64,000 nt of DNA, from assembly GCA_029204225.1 (NCBI GenBank), contig CM055104.1, positions 20,551,761 through 20,615,760 of the forward strand, given 5' to 3'. Positions 1-14,303 of this stretch are shown in pieces. Both the position numbers and the translations under genes were made by a program. The DNA comes from Diphasiastrum complanatum. Taxonomy: Eukaryota > Streptophyta > Lycopodiopsida > Lycopodiales > Lycopodiaceae. The stretch's first letter is position 1; each line of letters starts with the position of its first letter. A model generated the notes under the pieces. The model had not been told where the DNA came from. It made no database searches and saw only the letters and a list, made by a program, of their open reading frames with translations.

Positions 1-2106
1 ATATCCAAGCATGATCCCTCTTGTGGAAGATGGATCCTCCTTGGTTCTTGTTTCCAATGGCACATGCACATAACATATACACCCAAAAACTTTCAAGTGA
101 TTAAGATTGGGTTTCTTTCCATACAACATCTCATAAGGAGTTTTGCCTTCAATTGCTTTGCAAGACACCCTATTCATCAAGTAGTTTGCACATACAAGAG
201 ACTCACCCCAAAAGGATTTGGGCAAACAAGCATCTAATCTTAAAGCCTTAGAACATTCACATAATGTTCTATTCCTTCTTTCAGCAACTCCATTTTGTTG
301 AGGAGTGTAAGGACAAGAAGTCTCTTTCTTGATCCCTTCCTCCTCACAAAAGGCCTTGAACTCATTGGAGATGAATTCTCCACCATTGTCACTTCTAAGA
401 ATCTTGATGCTATGATTATGATGCTTTTCCACAAACAACTTGAACTTTACAAAAGTATCAAATACTTGAGACTTGAAGGAAAGTAAGAACACCCAACAAT
501 ATCTTGAGTAGTCATCAATGAAGGTTAAAAACATGGATGAACCTCCATTAGATTTGGTGCTAGCAATGTGCACATCCGAGTGTATGAGTTCAAGAGGATG
601 AGATGACTTTGTGATGGAGTTAGGAAACACCTTCTTATGTGCATTGGATAAGGCACAAGCTTCACAAACCTTGTCTTCCTTCCCAATAGACCTTGGTAGG
701 CCTAAAGCATACTCCTCCTTGATCATAGCCTCCATGGAACCCGAGTTGACATGTCCAAGTCTTTTGTGCCATAAAGTAAAGGTAGATATCTTGTTCTTCT
801 CGGCCAACATGACAACATTAGTATCCACAAATGCATCCAACTTATAAAGTTTGCCAAGTCTAGTGCCCTTAGCCACTATCTTACCCTTCTTCTTGATGAA
901 ACATTCATTTGAAGCAAAGTCAACATTGAAACCATTGTCTACCATTTGGCCAACACTTAGTAGATTCTTTGTTATTGTAGGAATGTACAAAACACCTTCT
1001 ATGTTGATCTTTTTGGAAGATCCTAAGCAAAGGGGAATGCTACCAACTCCTTCAATCTTACAAGCTTCATCATTTGCTGTATAGATAGACTTTATAGGTC
1101 CATCATAAGATAAGAGAGAAGAGAAAAACTCCCTTTTACTAGTCATGTGTGAACTAGCACCCGAGTCAATCCACCAAGGATCTTCTCCTTTGAAGCTTGT
1201 TGAAGAAAATATGGACATCATGAGAGAGTCCTCATGTGAACTCTCCTCATCCTCCTCTTTGCTCATGTTGGCTTGGCTTTGATCTTGCTTCCTCTTGAAG
1301 CATTCCGAGGCATAATGCCCCATCTTGCTACAATAGTAGCACTTCACCTTTGATTTGTCCTTCTTGACTTTGGTGGTTGATGGAGATGCCTTTGGGGGTC
1401 CTTCTTGATCCTCAAGCTTTGTAGACTTCTTGAATGTTGATCCTTTGCCTTTGGACTTGCCTTTGCCTTTGGTGAAGAGAGCTTGGTCATCTCCACCTTG
1501 GATGGAAAGCCTATCCATCCTCTCTTGCATTTGGCTCCTTCTTGATTCCTCGGCCATGAGTGTGCCTTGGAGTTCTTCAAGTATGGGTAGCTTACCCATA
1601 ATTGCATATCCCTGAACCAAATTGTCAAATTCAAAGCTTAGTCCATTCAATATGAGTTGAACAAGCTCTTCATCCTTGATAGAGTCACCTATAAAGGCTA
1701 GCTCTTTGTTCAATTCCTTTACTCTTAGGACAAAAGTATGTGCACTCTCTCCTTTCTTTTGATAGCTTCTATAGATTTGATTCTTCAAAGCTAACATTCT
1801 AGTTTGGTTCTTGGATTCATAGACCTTTTGCAAAGTCTCCCAAGCATCTTGAGCTGAAGTACAATCTCTTACCTCTCTTAAGAGTTCATTTGCAACATTC
1901 ATTTTTATGCAATGTAGTGCAACATTGCACCTCTTGATGTATTTGGCTTTTTCTTGAGGATGAATAGGTTCACCCTCCTTACCATTTACAATTTCCATCA
2001 GATCTTGCATGATCATGATAGATTCCATTCTAACTTTCCATATGGAATAGTTAGTTTTGTTGAGCCTTTCATTAGTATCCAAAAGATATGCATTTATAGA
2101 TGCCAT
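1..2106 (-). CDS. Ty1/copia gag-pol polyprotein (copia 1), open to the window edge
   Basis: One frame runs from ATG at 2106 to base 1 (702 codons) without a stop; the C-terminal part (reverse transcriptase, RNase H) lies outside the window. Domains in order: gag (UBN2/DUF4219-like start, residues 1-250); CCHC zinc knuckle CYYCSKMGHYASEC at 256-269; retropepsin DSGAS at 314; integrase zinc-binding motif (WHKRLGH, later CEAC) around 445-490; integrase core with D511, D573 (SDNGGEF) and E609 (NGVAERRN). The D-61-D-35-E spacing is classical for the family. It ends in the copia motif GIMLGY. Gag packages RNA, protease matures the polyprotein, integrase inserts the cDNA. No break is visible, so this is the best preserved retroelement frame here; its activity depends on the unseen half. 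Confidence 0.88.
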   Translation of the reverse strand, partial: MASINAYLLDTNERLNKTNYSIWKVRMESIMIMQDLMEIVNGKEGEPIHPQEKAKYIKRCNVALHCIKMNVANELLREVRDCTSAQDAWETLQKVYESKNQTRMLALKNQIYRSYQKKGESAHTFVLRVKELNKELAFIGDSIKDEELVQLILNGLSFEFDNLVQGYAIMGKLPILEELQGTLMAEESRRSQMQERMDRLSIQGGDDQALFTKGKGKSKGKGSTFKKSTKLEDQEGPPKASPSTTKVKKDKSKVKCYYCSKMGHYASECFKRKQDQSQANMSKEEDEESSHEDSLMMSIFSSTSFKGEDPWWIDSGASSHMTSKREFFSSLLSYDGPIKSIYTANDEACKIEGVGSIPLCLGSSKKINIEGVLYIPTITKNLLSVGQMVDNGFNVDFASNECFIKKKGKIVAKGTRLGKLYKLDAFVDTNVVMLAEKNKISTFTLWHKRLGHVNSGSMEAMIKEEYALGLPRSIGKEDKVCEACALSNAHKKVFPNSITKSSHPLELIHSDVHIASTKSNGGSSMFLTFIDDYSRYCWVFLLSFKSQVFDTFVKFKLFVEKHHNHSIKILRSDNGGEFISNEFKAFCEEEGIKKETSCPYTPQQNGVAERRNRTLCECSKALRLDACLPKSFWGESLVCANYLMNRVSCKAIEGKTPYEMLYGKKPNLNHLKVFGCICYVHVPLETRTKEDPSSTRGIMLGY

Positions 2107-2904
2107 CTAGTCTCCTAATCAAGGACTTGACACAAATGAAGGTTACTTCTATTGATTTGATTGAAGGTCTACCTTATCCCACTTCTTAGGGACCTGAAAA
2201 GATCAGTAATAGACTTCCTATAAAGATCTAAGAATGATCTCTAACAAAATCAAATCATAGAATACTAGAAACAATGCACTTGCTTGATTGAAGTAGACAA
2301 TACTAGTAGAATTGCCCCTCTTTCTATAAAGAACATTAAAGCTTCCAAATGATCTGATCAAGAGTGAATTTCAGCAACCTAATATACTTCCAAAATCACT
2401 TGTAAAAGATCTAAATGGAACTTAATGAGGATGCAACACAATCTACTATCCAATCACAAGCAAAAAATGATCAAAATTGATGAAAAATTGATCTAATTTG
2501 GTGCATAAGTCAAGCAATGGTTGGACTGAACCTAAATCACTTTAGGAGGTGCCTACTACACCTTAGAACAGCCTTGAAGAGTCCCCAAAACTCTAATCTT
2601 CCCTCTCCTTGAATGCTAGAAAGCCTCCTCTATGAAATCACCTCCAAAACTCGCTTAGAAATCAATGCTTGGAGCAAGCAAAACTTGCTATCTTGGTAAT
2701 GTGAATTGAATTCAACTTTGCTTCTGGTTTTAGACACCTAAACACCTGCAAATGAAGTCACACAACACCAATCTCCAATGTATTTGACTCACTTTGAGTT
2801 CAAGAATCAATACTAGATGCTAAGATCCAATCTACACAAGATTTAGATCAAAAATTGTGATCAAATTGAATGAAAACCAAGGATTTAGCTCATTTCAGCC
2901 TTTA
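2107..2904 (-). other. copia 1 untranslated leader
   Basis: The stretch between the primer site and the gag start of copia 1 is AT-rich and has no long reading frame. It is taken as the element's 5' leader because it joins the two without interruption. Confidence 0.6.
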
Positions 2905-2917
2905 GGCTCTGATACCA
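2905..2917 (-). promoter_or_regulatory. copia 1 primer binding site (initiator tRNA-Met)
   Basis: Read on the minus strand, TGGTATCAGAGCC directly follows the CA end of the LTR. This is the standard plant copia primer site, complementary to the 3' end of initiator tRNA-Met, and it fixes the LTR border to the base. Confidence 0.88.
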
Positions 2918-3600
2918 TGTAAAAATTACAGCAAATAAGGATCCTAAAACACTTGAAATGATGAGGAAAACAATAGATTATGATTTCATAAGATTAGCAC
3001 AAGTTGAACCATCAAAATCCATCAAAAACCTATGCTTGAACCTCACTAAATGGCCCAAATCCTTGAAGAAGGCTTCACACGTGTGAAAGAACGGCCTCCC
3101 ACAGTCTGAGTACTGTACACCAGACCTACATTCAATCCTATAATCATTAGTAATCACAAGTACTCAAACAATTATGAACATAGAGAGCAATTGCACCATT
3201 ATGAGAGAAAAAAACATGAAATTGCTTGATTGATTTTGGTGAGATAACATCACCTATATATACATGATCCATCACGGTTTTGGACAGGTATGAGTAGCCC
3301 TAAACCTATCCCTAATGCTAATTTTGGTGGATCATTCATCCCTACCAAGTTAGGGTTGGAATCTTGGAGATCCCTCAACAATGCAAAAATTACCAAAAAT
3401 AGCTCCTATTTTTTCTCCTTTGTATCTAAGCATAATTTGGACTCATTCCAAAGGTTCTAACACTTAGGTCTACTTGAGAACATCCTTATGAATGGAATCC
3501 TATGCTATTTGGCACGTGTGACAAGCCACATCATGACCATCTAACTATTTACAAGTCATATGACCAAAACTAGTCAAGCTAGAATTGTGAATTTTTAACA
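2918..3600 (-). repeat. copia 1 5' LTR, 683 bp
   Basis: On the minus strand it starts TGTTAAAAATTCAC and ends GTAATTTTTACA, with TG...CA ends and short imperfect inverted termini. A TATA-like stretch (TATATATAGG) lies at 3254-3265. The inner border is set by the primer site; the outer border is inferred from the TG terminus. The 3' LTR would lie left of the window, so age cannot be estimated. A fragment of the same LTR occurs at 9398-9549 in opposite orientation. Confidence 0.85.
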
Positions 3601-5285
<1,685 letters not shown>

Positions 5286-5440
5286 TCAATGAGGGCAATA
5301 ATGATGCCCCAAAGCAATAGGGCCTTGCATAATAAATATAAATGTATAAATGAAGGAAAATATTTGTCCCATAAGCAAAGGCAAGAGAAGGGAGGGAGGA
5401 GGAGACATGAAGTGCCATGTGTCATTGGTCCCCAGTTTAG
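5286..5440 (+). promoter_or_regulatory. U1-type snRNA promoter copy without a U1 body
   Basis: GTCCCATAAGC at 5366-5376 followed by AAAGGCAAG is the same element found about 71 bases before both U1 genes in this window. The preceding 70 bases and the following purine-rich stretch (ending near a GCCATG-type motif) also resemble the U1 upstream region. Where U1 should start (about 5437) no U1 or other spliceosomal RNA sequence is present. It may be a promoter duplicate left by rearrangement, or may drive an unrecognised RNA. Confidence 0.5.
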
Positions 5441-6417
5441 CTTGAGCTTTTTTCATGGGGCACAAAATTGTTGGAGAATGAGTGGTCAAGCCCTTTTATC
5501 TACCTATTGTTATGGACCACAAGACTTGGATGTTAGCTTGGCACAAAGGTGGGGTTCTAAGACCAGAAAACAACTAGGAGAGACAATGTCAATGGAGGGG
5601 CCTAAAGTTTGTAGTGAGTGAGCCTTGAGCTATAGACAAGGTCCACATCACAATGGGAGCTTGAGTCATGGGGAGGTTGGGGGCACCAAGTAGGGGCTCA
5701 ACCAACGCATTTTGTAAAATGTTTTTTTTACCAACATGAATTTTAAAATTTTCAAACTTTTCTTTCCAAATAGAAGGATAATTTATGGATGTGTGTTTCG
5801 AATGAAACCTCGATTATGATTTTCTTTCTAAAAACTTGTTTTGAACATAAAAGAAGGCCTCGATATGCTTTGCAACTTTTGAATTTTAAGCATGGGCCAA
5901 ACAGGCCCAAGGCCCAAGGGCGACTATTTATTAGCACATGTTTTTTGGAGCCCTGAAGCTTGGGACTTAAATTTTAGTTTTGTAAGTTTTGACTATCGGC
6001 ACTATTGGATAATGCACAAACTTGGAGCTTGTTACAAGCTCTAAGGCCATGAAATTCAACTCACAAAACTTACAACCAATCAACCTGCAAAATGCCAATT
6101 TAGAAATATACTATAAAATGGGAGATACCTAATATGAAGATGAAAAAGCGTAATGTAAGAAAGCTAAGAATCCAAAGGGGTTTTGGTGTGATTGCTAGGC
6201 ATACGAGGCATTCTCATGAGCACATTCGATCTAATAGCTATCCATTGCATTATCTTAGGCCATGTGAAAGAGCCAAAGGCATAAACTTTAGTTGACGAAT
6301 TGGAGATTTCAATTTCCAATATAGAAGAAAACTAAGATTGTAGTGGAGTTAGATTAAATAAATCTACAAAGTCAAATTGTACCCTGCTCCACGCTTTTTA
6401 ATTGCTGCTGATATTAT
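5441..6417. other. no gene recognised
   Basis: Sequence between the promoter-like copy and the U1 upstream region. Only short frames are open. No transposon ends were identified. Confidence 0.3.
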
Positions 6418-6564
6418 TATGTGCACAACAAAAGTCGGTGCCAAACCATATCAACCTCATGAATAATATGTGTATGGAAGAAGGAATATATATGTCCCAT
6501 AAGCAAAGGCAAGCGAAGCATGGGAGCAGCAGATAGAAATAAGAGGAGCATGGCATGTTGTTTC
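6418..6564 (+). promoter_or_regulatory. promoter of U1 snRNA gene copy 1
   Basis: GTCCCATAAGC at 6494-6504 (-71 to -61) resembles the plant snRNA upstream sequence element RTCCCACATCG and sits at the usual distance. An A/T-rich GATAGAAATAAG at about -34 to -21 takes the place of the TATA box but is degenerate compared with copy 2. USE plus TATA about 30 bases apart is the arrangement known for RNA polymerase II plant snRNA genes. Confidence 0.65.
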
Positions 6565-6725
6565 ATACTTACCTGGGCGGGGTCAATCGGTGATCCAGAA
6601 GGCCGATGGCCTAGGGCTGCCTGCGCCATTGCACTTCGGCCCGGGCGCGCCCTAGCATCTCCCTACGGGGAGAGTGCACGTCATAATTTGTGGTAGCGGG
6701 GGCTCGCGTTCGCGCGGCCTCCTCC
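6565..6725 (+). ncRNA. U1: U1 spliceosomal snRNA, copy 1
   Basis: The RNA begins ATACTTACCTG, the conserved 5' end that pairs with 5' splice sites. It then shows the stem-loop I loop GATCCAGAAG (U1-70K site), the stem-loop II loop ATTGCACTTCGG (U1A site), a GC stem III with a TACG loop, the Sm-protein site ATAATTTGTGG at 6683-6693, and the 3' hairpin CGCGTTCGCG. Length of about 161 fits plant U1 (about 160-165). The 3' end is set by the base of the last hairpin and may be off by a few bases. It acts in the nucleus in 5' splice site recognition. Confidence 0.93.
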
Positions 6726-7115
6726 CCCTCCCCTTTCACCAATCATCAAAATTCAAATCCAACAAGTAACAAATTCATCCCAAAAACCCATCAATCATAG
6801 CAAACAAACAAACAAGACGATTAATTTTCTGTCTTCTTACTTAATCAATCAGTCAGTCAGTCGCAGCGCAGCAGAATAATAAAAAGCACAGCACCTCTGC
6901 AGGTGCAGGATGGACGAAGCAACCCATCAGCAGAGTCGTTGATAGTTGTTTGTTTCTTAGGTTAACCTTCTTCTGTGATGCTATGCTATGCAATTGTGGA
7001 CGTCCTAACAAAGTGGTATTGTTTTGATGTAAGCAAGCACAAAATCTGTACAGGGAATGCGGACGCAGATTAGCCAAATGGTATGCAACAAACACACATT
7101 GCAGCAGCAAAGGTA
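6726..7115 (+). repeat. 3' flank of U1 copy 1, shared with copy 2
   Basis: Segments here recur in reverse complement at 34382-34876, including the block before a GCAGCAAAGGTAC motif and the GATTAGCCAAATG block. A CAACAAGTAACAAAT stretch shortly after the RNA (CAACAAGCAACAAAT in the other copy) resembles the plant snRNA 3' processing box CA(N)AGTNNAA imperfectly. An 85-codon minus frame overlaps but has no recognised domain. Confidence 0.6.
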
Positions 7116-8822
7116 CATGTCCCTTACGTTCTTCTGTCAGTTTTCTTACTTCCTTTAATTCATTGATGGGTAGAAATAGATCGTCCTTTCTGGTCTAACC
7201 GGTGGCCAGCTCCTATCACTTATGATTTTCTTGATATGACACACGACAGGTGAACAGGAAGTGATTCACCGCACATTTTGTATGTAGGAGAACGCAAACA
7301 TAATCGTTGTGCTTTTGCTTGTAACTTTTGCAATCGCGTGAGTTCTGTGCTGTGGCCAAGTCGTTTACGTGTTCATTTTGCATTGCGCTCTTCGTCCTTC
7401 AGACTAGTAGATGATAGTTCGGCTAGCAATCATAGCTGTTTTGTGCGAAGCCATCTCTCACTCCTTTCCGAGTAGAGCTCAGCCTCTCAGCAGCACCATT
7501 TTTTTGCTTTTTTCATTTTTACACAAAACAGTAAGTAACTAGTATATACAAAGGCCAAAGAAGTCGCCTCCCTGAAGATGTAAAGGCTTAATGTAGCATT
7601 GGCTAACACTTTCTCAAATGATCTCGTCAGGAATATTGGTAGTGAAGGCTCATTGTATATTGACATTATTGAGTAATTGCTAGCTCTCATATACCCATAT
7701 TCATTTAGCAAAGAAGAAACTTTTGTTTTCCAATATGAAGTAGCTCCCTACAATATCATACTAGGAAATATCTTGTACAATATAGGAGCATACTTTGAAG
7801 ATGCCTTTAAAGACTATCCATACTACTTCAAAAAGAAGTTGGTTGACATTTTGTTACGTGGGAAAAAAGTATGGAGACCTACTTCGACAACTTATTGACC
7901 TTTAGACCCCTCAATTATCTCTAGCACAAATTAGAAAGTGGATAATGGATTATATGGAGCCCAATACAACCTACTACTTACTAAATGGAGACACATTTTG
8001 GGTACTACAGATTATGGTAAGAAACTGATGGAAACAACTTCTACACAAAAGAATGATGTCAAAGCAGCAACTGATTTCCTATTCTAGAAAGTCATCATCA
8101 AGTATAGACACTCGCAATGTGAGCTCTTTCACCATATCCTAATCTAACATGAACCCAATATTGACAATGAAGAACAATAATGAGCTGACATGCAATTACT
8201 CACCTTCCAGCCATATAACGTTATTGAAACGTTCACAATTATATGGGAGTATCCCATAACGACAAACATGATTTTCACCTAGAACTTTGACTACAGCAAC
8301 CCATACTACCCGAACCACAAGAATTTTTGGGCTCGCAACCTAACGATAGGACTAGCTCAACTATAAAACTAATGTTAAGAATCACCCTTATATAGCCACA
8401 ACCCAAGCCATATTTTTTTAGAGTGCTTATGGCATTACTGAATCCCCATCTATATCATTCTAGTGGTCCTAAGACTTAACCTTACCTTGGCTCCTAGACC
8501 TAGGGCAAAAGTCCCAACAACCAAGGATATTCCTCTTATCATATGTCCAACACCAATTGTACCATGTCGAAGTTATGGTTAACTCTTGCCAATAGAATCT
8601 AATACAACCATAGTTTTGAGCATGGACATGACATACTTCTCCTCTCAAGAACATTTCTATCATAAAAAAATAAAGTATCTTCAAGATCATTCATAAGCTC
8701 TTCCAAGAATCACCGTCTCCCATCTATCATTTACTAATCGATTCAAATATGTAGAATGGATATGAGTGGTCAATCAATGCGCAATCTGATTTAGGTATTC
8801 CCAAATTTGAAGGAATGATAGA
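7116..8822. other. unidentified, with a possible decayed coding stretch
   Basis: At 7677-8360 (+) the conceptual translation reads as plausible protein with few stops (rich in Tyr, Phe, Asn, Ile), such as a stretch containing NIILGNILYNIGAYFEDAF. It is AT-rich and ends in broken frames. It might be an upstream part of the reverse transcriptase element that follows, but no family is recognised. The rest shows nothing. Confidence 0.25.
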
Positions 8823-9085
8823 AGGTCCATCCTCAACTTAAACTCATCACTTTTGTCGTTAGAAAAATAGTATATCCTCTTCGTATGGATTATCTAGAAT
8901 CATCAATTGTAGGCAGGTAAGATCCAAAATATATTCTCTTTAGAAAGTACAAGCTTAAACCTCTAAATAGACATACGCTCTTATCTACAATATAATAGAT
9001 AGCTCCTAATCATTGGACAAACTATATTTGTATCTTTCAAGTACTCTAAATCAGATCATACACTAGGAATATGCATAATATTCAT
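8823..9085 (+). repeat. direct repeat A flanking the Penelope-like RT
   Basis: About 263 bp that recurs in the same orientation at 12171-12429 with roughly one difference per 15-20 bases by eye. The two copies enclose the reverse transcriptase at 9771-11496, so they could be element-terminal repeats or the product of a tandem insertion. Confidence 0.8.
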
Positions 9086-9397
9086 CTCTAACCAAAGATT
9101 ACAAAATATCCACCTACAACTTTTTCTTCCTAGATCTAATATTATGTAACTACTATCAAGCAACTAAGAAATCATGCAAAATTCCATACATAAACAAACG
9201 AGCGAGACTTGTAACTAGAGGCCATACCTTATCCATCAACAAGCAATATTGAGAAACTTTCTATTCACACTACTCATCGATTAAAATGCTAAACAGTCAA
9301 CACCAGTGGAGGCGATCCACATGATTGTCTACCATATGCATTAAGCATAACCATCATAAATCTAATAAAATCTGCAATTAATTTTGGTGGAAAATGT

Positions 9398-9549
9398 CCT
9401 TCAAGGATTTGGGCCATTTAGTGAGGTTCAAGCGTAGGTTTTTGATAGATTTTGATGGTTCAACTTGTGGTAATCTTATGAAATCATAATCTATTGTTTT
9501 CCTCATCATTTCAAGTGTTTTAGGATCCTTATTTGCTGTAATTTTTACA
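9398..9549 (+). repeat. truncated copia 1-family LTR end
   Basis: Reverse complement of 2918-3069 with only a handful of differences, ending in the LTR terminus GTAATTTTTACA at 9549. No primer site follows, so this is a 3' LTR end or broken solo LTR. It lies inside the span bounded by the direct repeats. The 70-codon minus frame covering it is an LTR artefact. Confidence 0.85.
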
Positions 9550-9770
9550 CAATCTGAAATAGCTGTCTCTTGGTGATCATCCCATGTCATCTTGTAGTGC
9601 TATCCCTATCAGGTATCCCAATGTCATCCCTGATCACAAAAAATTGAGCATCTACCCTATAGTGCCCACTTGTATTTCCCCAAGCTAGCTCCAAGCTGCT
9701 CCCGTGAATGGTTCCAAACCACTCTCTGAGAATACACTGAGATGTAAACTCCAAAGCCACCATCAAGTCA

Positions 9771-11496
9771 ATGTTTTGCCAATTTGATATAGACAACCTT
9801 CATCCTTGTCAATATTACACTTTTAATCGTTTCAAGAATTTTAATTCTGAAAAATTTGGCCATGTCATTTGCACAGAATGTAAGATTATTAAAAGTTCTC
9901 TTCTGCGAAAATCCCTAGAAAAAGGCCTAAATCATATAACTCTAAGACAAGTTAATGTGAATGAAGCCGCTTCAGAGCTTTATGACGGATGGTTTAAACT
10001 TATGGGACTCCTAACTGTTTATGATTCTTTAGACAATAATACAAAAAAAGGACATGCTACTTTCTGTAAAAGTATCGCTTTAAGTCATATTAGAAAGGGT
10101 AAATGGCTTCATGGTAATACTAGATCTCTTTCCAAAAATAAGATTGCAAAGGATGAGCTACTTTGGCTTACAAAATCTCTATATGTTAATGGTATTGATA
10201 AAGCACATCATAATCCCTGTTTCATGTGTAAATTCTTTGTGTGACATTTGGCCATAAAATGACTCAATAGTCTAGATTTTACTCCTTTTCCTAACAATCA
10301 ATCTAATTATGTGGAGGATTCATTGTCGTATATAGCGAACATTTCTACATACTCTTTACCAGAAATTCTCTTGGGCAATAATTCTCTACCTTACCTTCTT
10401 TGTACCTTTAAAGCCCACAAGGACTCATTTAGATGGATTACCAATGCTCACGATTGTTGCTTTACCATACTTGCCAAATTTCTCATAGGAGCTCTTTGTA
10501 TGCTGTCACCATTCCTCATGGAAGGTGCAGGCCTTCAGGCGAATACATACAAGAGTATCCTTAGAGGTGATACGATTTTATATTGGCAATGTGAGTCATC
10601 TATGGATTTCTATCTAGACCTATCATCTCTGATTACCAATATCTGGGTCGCGGATTTTTCAAAATGTTACGAGAACATACCCTTAGATGGCCCAGAAGAT
10701 TTGAAAATTATTATGAAAATGACAATAAAATATGCCTCTAAATATTCCAAACATGAGCTTATGTACTTTAAATGGAATCACTCACACGAAACTTTCAATT
10801 GGTCATGGAATAAAAAACAATTGGCACACTCTTGATATAAACCTACTCTATCAATGGAACGACTTCTTGATTGATAATTGTATTGTCAGACTAGGAAACA
10901 AAACCTGGAGACAGGTACGAGATATTCACATGGGTTTTTCCTGCTCACCTACACGGTGTAACTAGTATCTATCCTTATTTGAAGCACAATTTATTAAGAG
11001 ACTTGCTAAGCTGGGCATGACCTCTTTCATGAATGACTTTCAACATTATTTTAGATATATAGATGACATTTGCTTCATCAATAACCCTAATATTGAACTT
11101 CTTATGGACAATACACAAGTAAGGAACCCTGATAACCCTTTTTTGGATCTATCCCCTAGACTTTCTTGAAATAGAAAGGAAAGTGACTGAAGGAAACAAG
11201 ATCAGCTTTTTTAATATGTCTATTACCTTCGATCGTGAATCTGGCCTTACTTGCCTTTCAAAATATGACAAAAGAAGAGAACTACCTTTCCATACTTACA
11301 GTATATACATTTGGCTTCTAATAGACCAATCTATAAGTCATATAAGGTTATTGTCTCACAGGTCATTTTTGCAATGTACTGCTGTAACAAGCAAGAGACG
11401 TTTTTTAACGAGGTTGGAATCCTTGTTGAGGCTTTCCAAAAAAATGGATTTATGAGAAATAAGCTATGTCGTATCATCAACAATCTGCTTTCTTAG
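9771..11496 (+). pseudogene. reverse transcriptase, Penelope-like type, disrupted
   Basis: Pieces in order: an N-terminal region (9771-10244); RT fingers with LPYLLCTFKAHKDSFRWI (10311-10835); the catalytic strand WVADFSKCYENIPL; then in another frame the QVRDIHMGFSCSP motif (about 10912-10960), the catalytic RYIDDICF (about 11050-11075), and further on SFFNMSI and the SNRPxYKSYKxIVSQ block (11310-11496). The order and the last block resemble Penelope-like elements, where a similar S-x-P...SQ segment follows the RT core. At least one stop and three frame changes break it. No GIY-YIG endonuclease is visible downstream, where microsatellites begin. Class assignment is tentative; the RT call is firm. 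Confidence 0.6.
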
Positions 11497-11628
11497 GAAT
11501 CGTTGATTTATTTACATGCAATTTCTTTATTGTTTCGGAGACGTTTTATGCACTCACATTGATACCACACACTTGACATGTACCTTTTAGTCTTACATGC
11601 CTTTTGGCATGGAAAAGACATTAATAAA

Positions 11629-12450
<822 letters not shown>

Positions 12451-14303
12451 CATCAATTTGAGGCCATTCATTGACTTGAAGTTTGGCAATTGTTGGGTTC
12501 TTTATGTTTATAATTGTAGAAGTTTCTGTGATAGATGTGTGCTTGTTGTGATGATTAATTGCCCTCAACTTCATTTTGTATATCTTGATGCATATCTCAA
12601 ACTTTGATTGTTGATTATGATATTTGAGAAATATCTACTAAGTTATGAATCCCAAGGAAAGGTTCCTTACTAGATTTAGACCCACAATGCATAAACTTGA
12701 TATGCATGTGAATCTATCCCTAAATTTTACTCAATCTTTATTAACAACAATTGAATTCTGAGAGACGAAAAATAATAATTAAAATACTACACCAAATCAA
12801 TCACATAAAGCATCCACACGAAGGTGTGATGACGTGTCAAGATGGGAACAAACACCTTATGTCACACTATTAAATGGCAATAACATGCAATAACCATCTT
12901 ATTATGGATGTTATGAATAAGATAACAGCTCAACTTCAATATAGTCCTCCTCAAAGGAAGCACTCTCAATTTTTCCTACTAATCATCAAAAATAGACTTC
13001 ATCCCATAATGTACACAACCACTTTTCTAATTGTAACGTCCTCTAGATGGTTATCAAACAAATACCTAATAATTTAAAACACAATACTTTTGTCTAGAAG
13101 TTGATGACACAATCCTCATAGCATGCTAACCAATTTAAAATAATATCAGATCTTTCACATACATTACTCTTTCCTTTAGTAAGCATAACTTCATTTGCCT
13201 AATTCACAATGCCATTTTTCATAACATGTGCAAGCATCCACCCTTTGCACATCCAAACTCTCCTTAGTAGTAATTGTAACATTAACCAAATAAATTTCAA
13301 AATATAAATTTTTTTCTATCAACCACCATACAAGAACCAACATTTGTAATGTCAACACTTAAGTGATTGCTCTCAAAACAAGATCTATTTCTTGAAATCT
13401 TTCTTGAAATTCTTCTCCCTCCGGTTCCTCTTCCACTAGCAAACAATTCATATCCAATCTTCTCTTCCTCTTTATTTTCCCATAATGTGCATGCATCTTG
13501 TTATGATGCTCTACCTACTTTATGTCTTCTTCTCAAAGATATTAATGCCATTAATGGTCAGTAGTAGCGAAGGGCACAACCTTACATGAACAAAATTGAC
13601 CCACAAATAATTGGCTTACAATAAATACAAGTCATTGTTAAATCAACACATAATTTTAAACATCAAGTTTCCAATTACCTTCCAACATATCACTACAACA
13701 TACAAATCAAGTAAAGATCCAAAACCAAGATCAACTACTCAATGCCACTGAACATTTGTATAAATGGCATAGCATAATTAGTCTTTCACACACACACACA
13801 CACACAGGGGGGGGGGGGGATACAAGACCGCACTTAGTTCCTCTTGACAAAGCAAGACTGAAGCTCTTTGAAGCCTTTATTCATAATCCAACAAGATAAA
13901 GTACAACTGAAAAGTAAAATACAGTACTAGAAAGCACCATAAAGCATAACCACTTTCAAGACGTCCAGCTGATACCTGCCACTATCCCACAAAACAAAAC
14001 CGCTCAAGTTAGTTCGGTGAGGAAGACAGGTGTCATAGCTGAACGACAGTTGTTATTCATGTCCAAAAGAAGTTATACTACTTAACAGCTTTGAATAACA
14101 ATTTAAAACATAGTCCAATCTTCCCATACACACGATTTTTTAGCGATAGGCCAAGCCGTTATATCACCATACCAGGGAGAGTGCCATACTGATCAGCTTA
14201 CAATCAATTGTTCCATATCAGTTCATTTTAACCAGAAAGGAGTATGAAAAAGTATAACCATTCTGAATTTTACTTGGCCAAAAATCTTGGTGTGAACACG
14301 TGT
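12451..14303. other. no gene recognised
   Basis: AT-rich intergenic sequence with a (CA)n run followed by a G run at about 13788-13819. Short frames only. No element ends could be supported. Confidence 0.35.

Noticed and set aside
1344-1634. 96-codon minus frame and other frames over 240-1615
   Set aside because: Shadows of the continuous copia 1 polyprotein frame, which is open to the window edge.
9378-9590. 70-codon minus frame that recurs in the copia 1 LTR
   Set aside because: It lies inside LTR sequence and the shared translation follows from nucleotide identity. No evidence of a protein.
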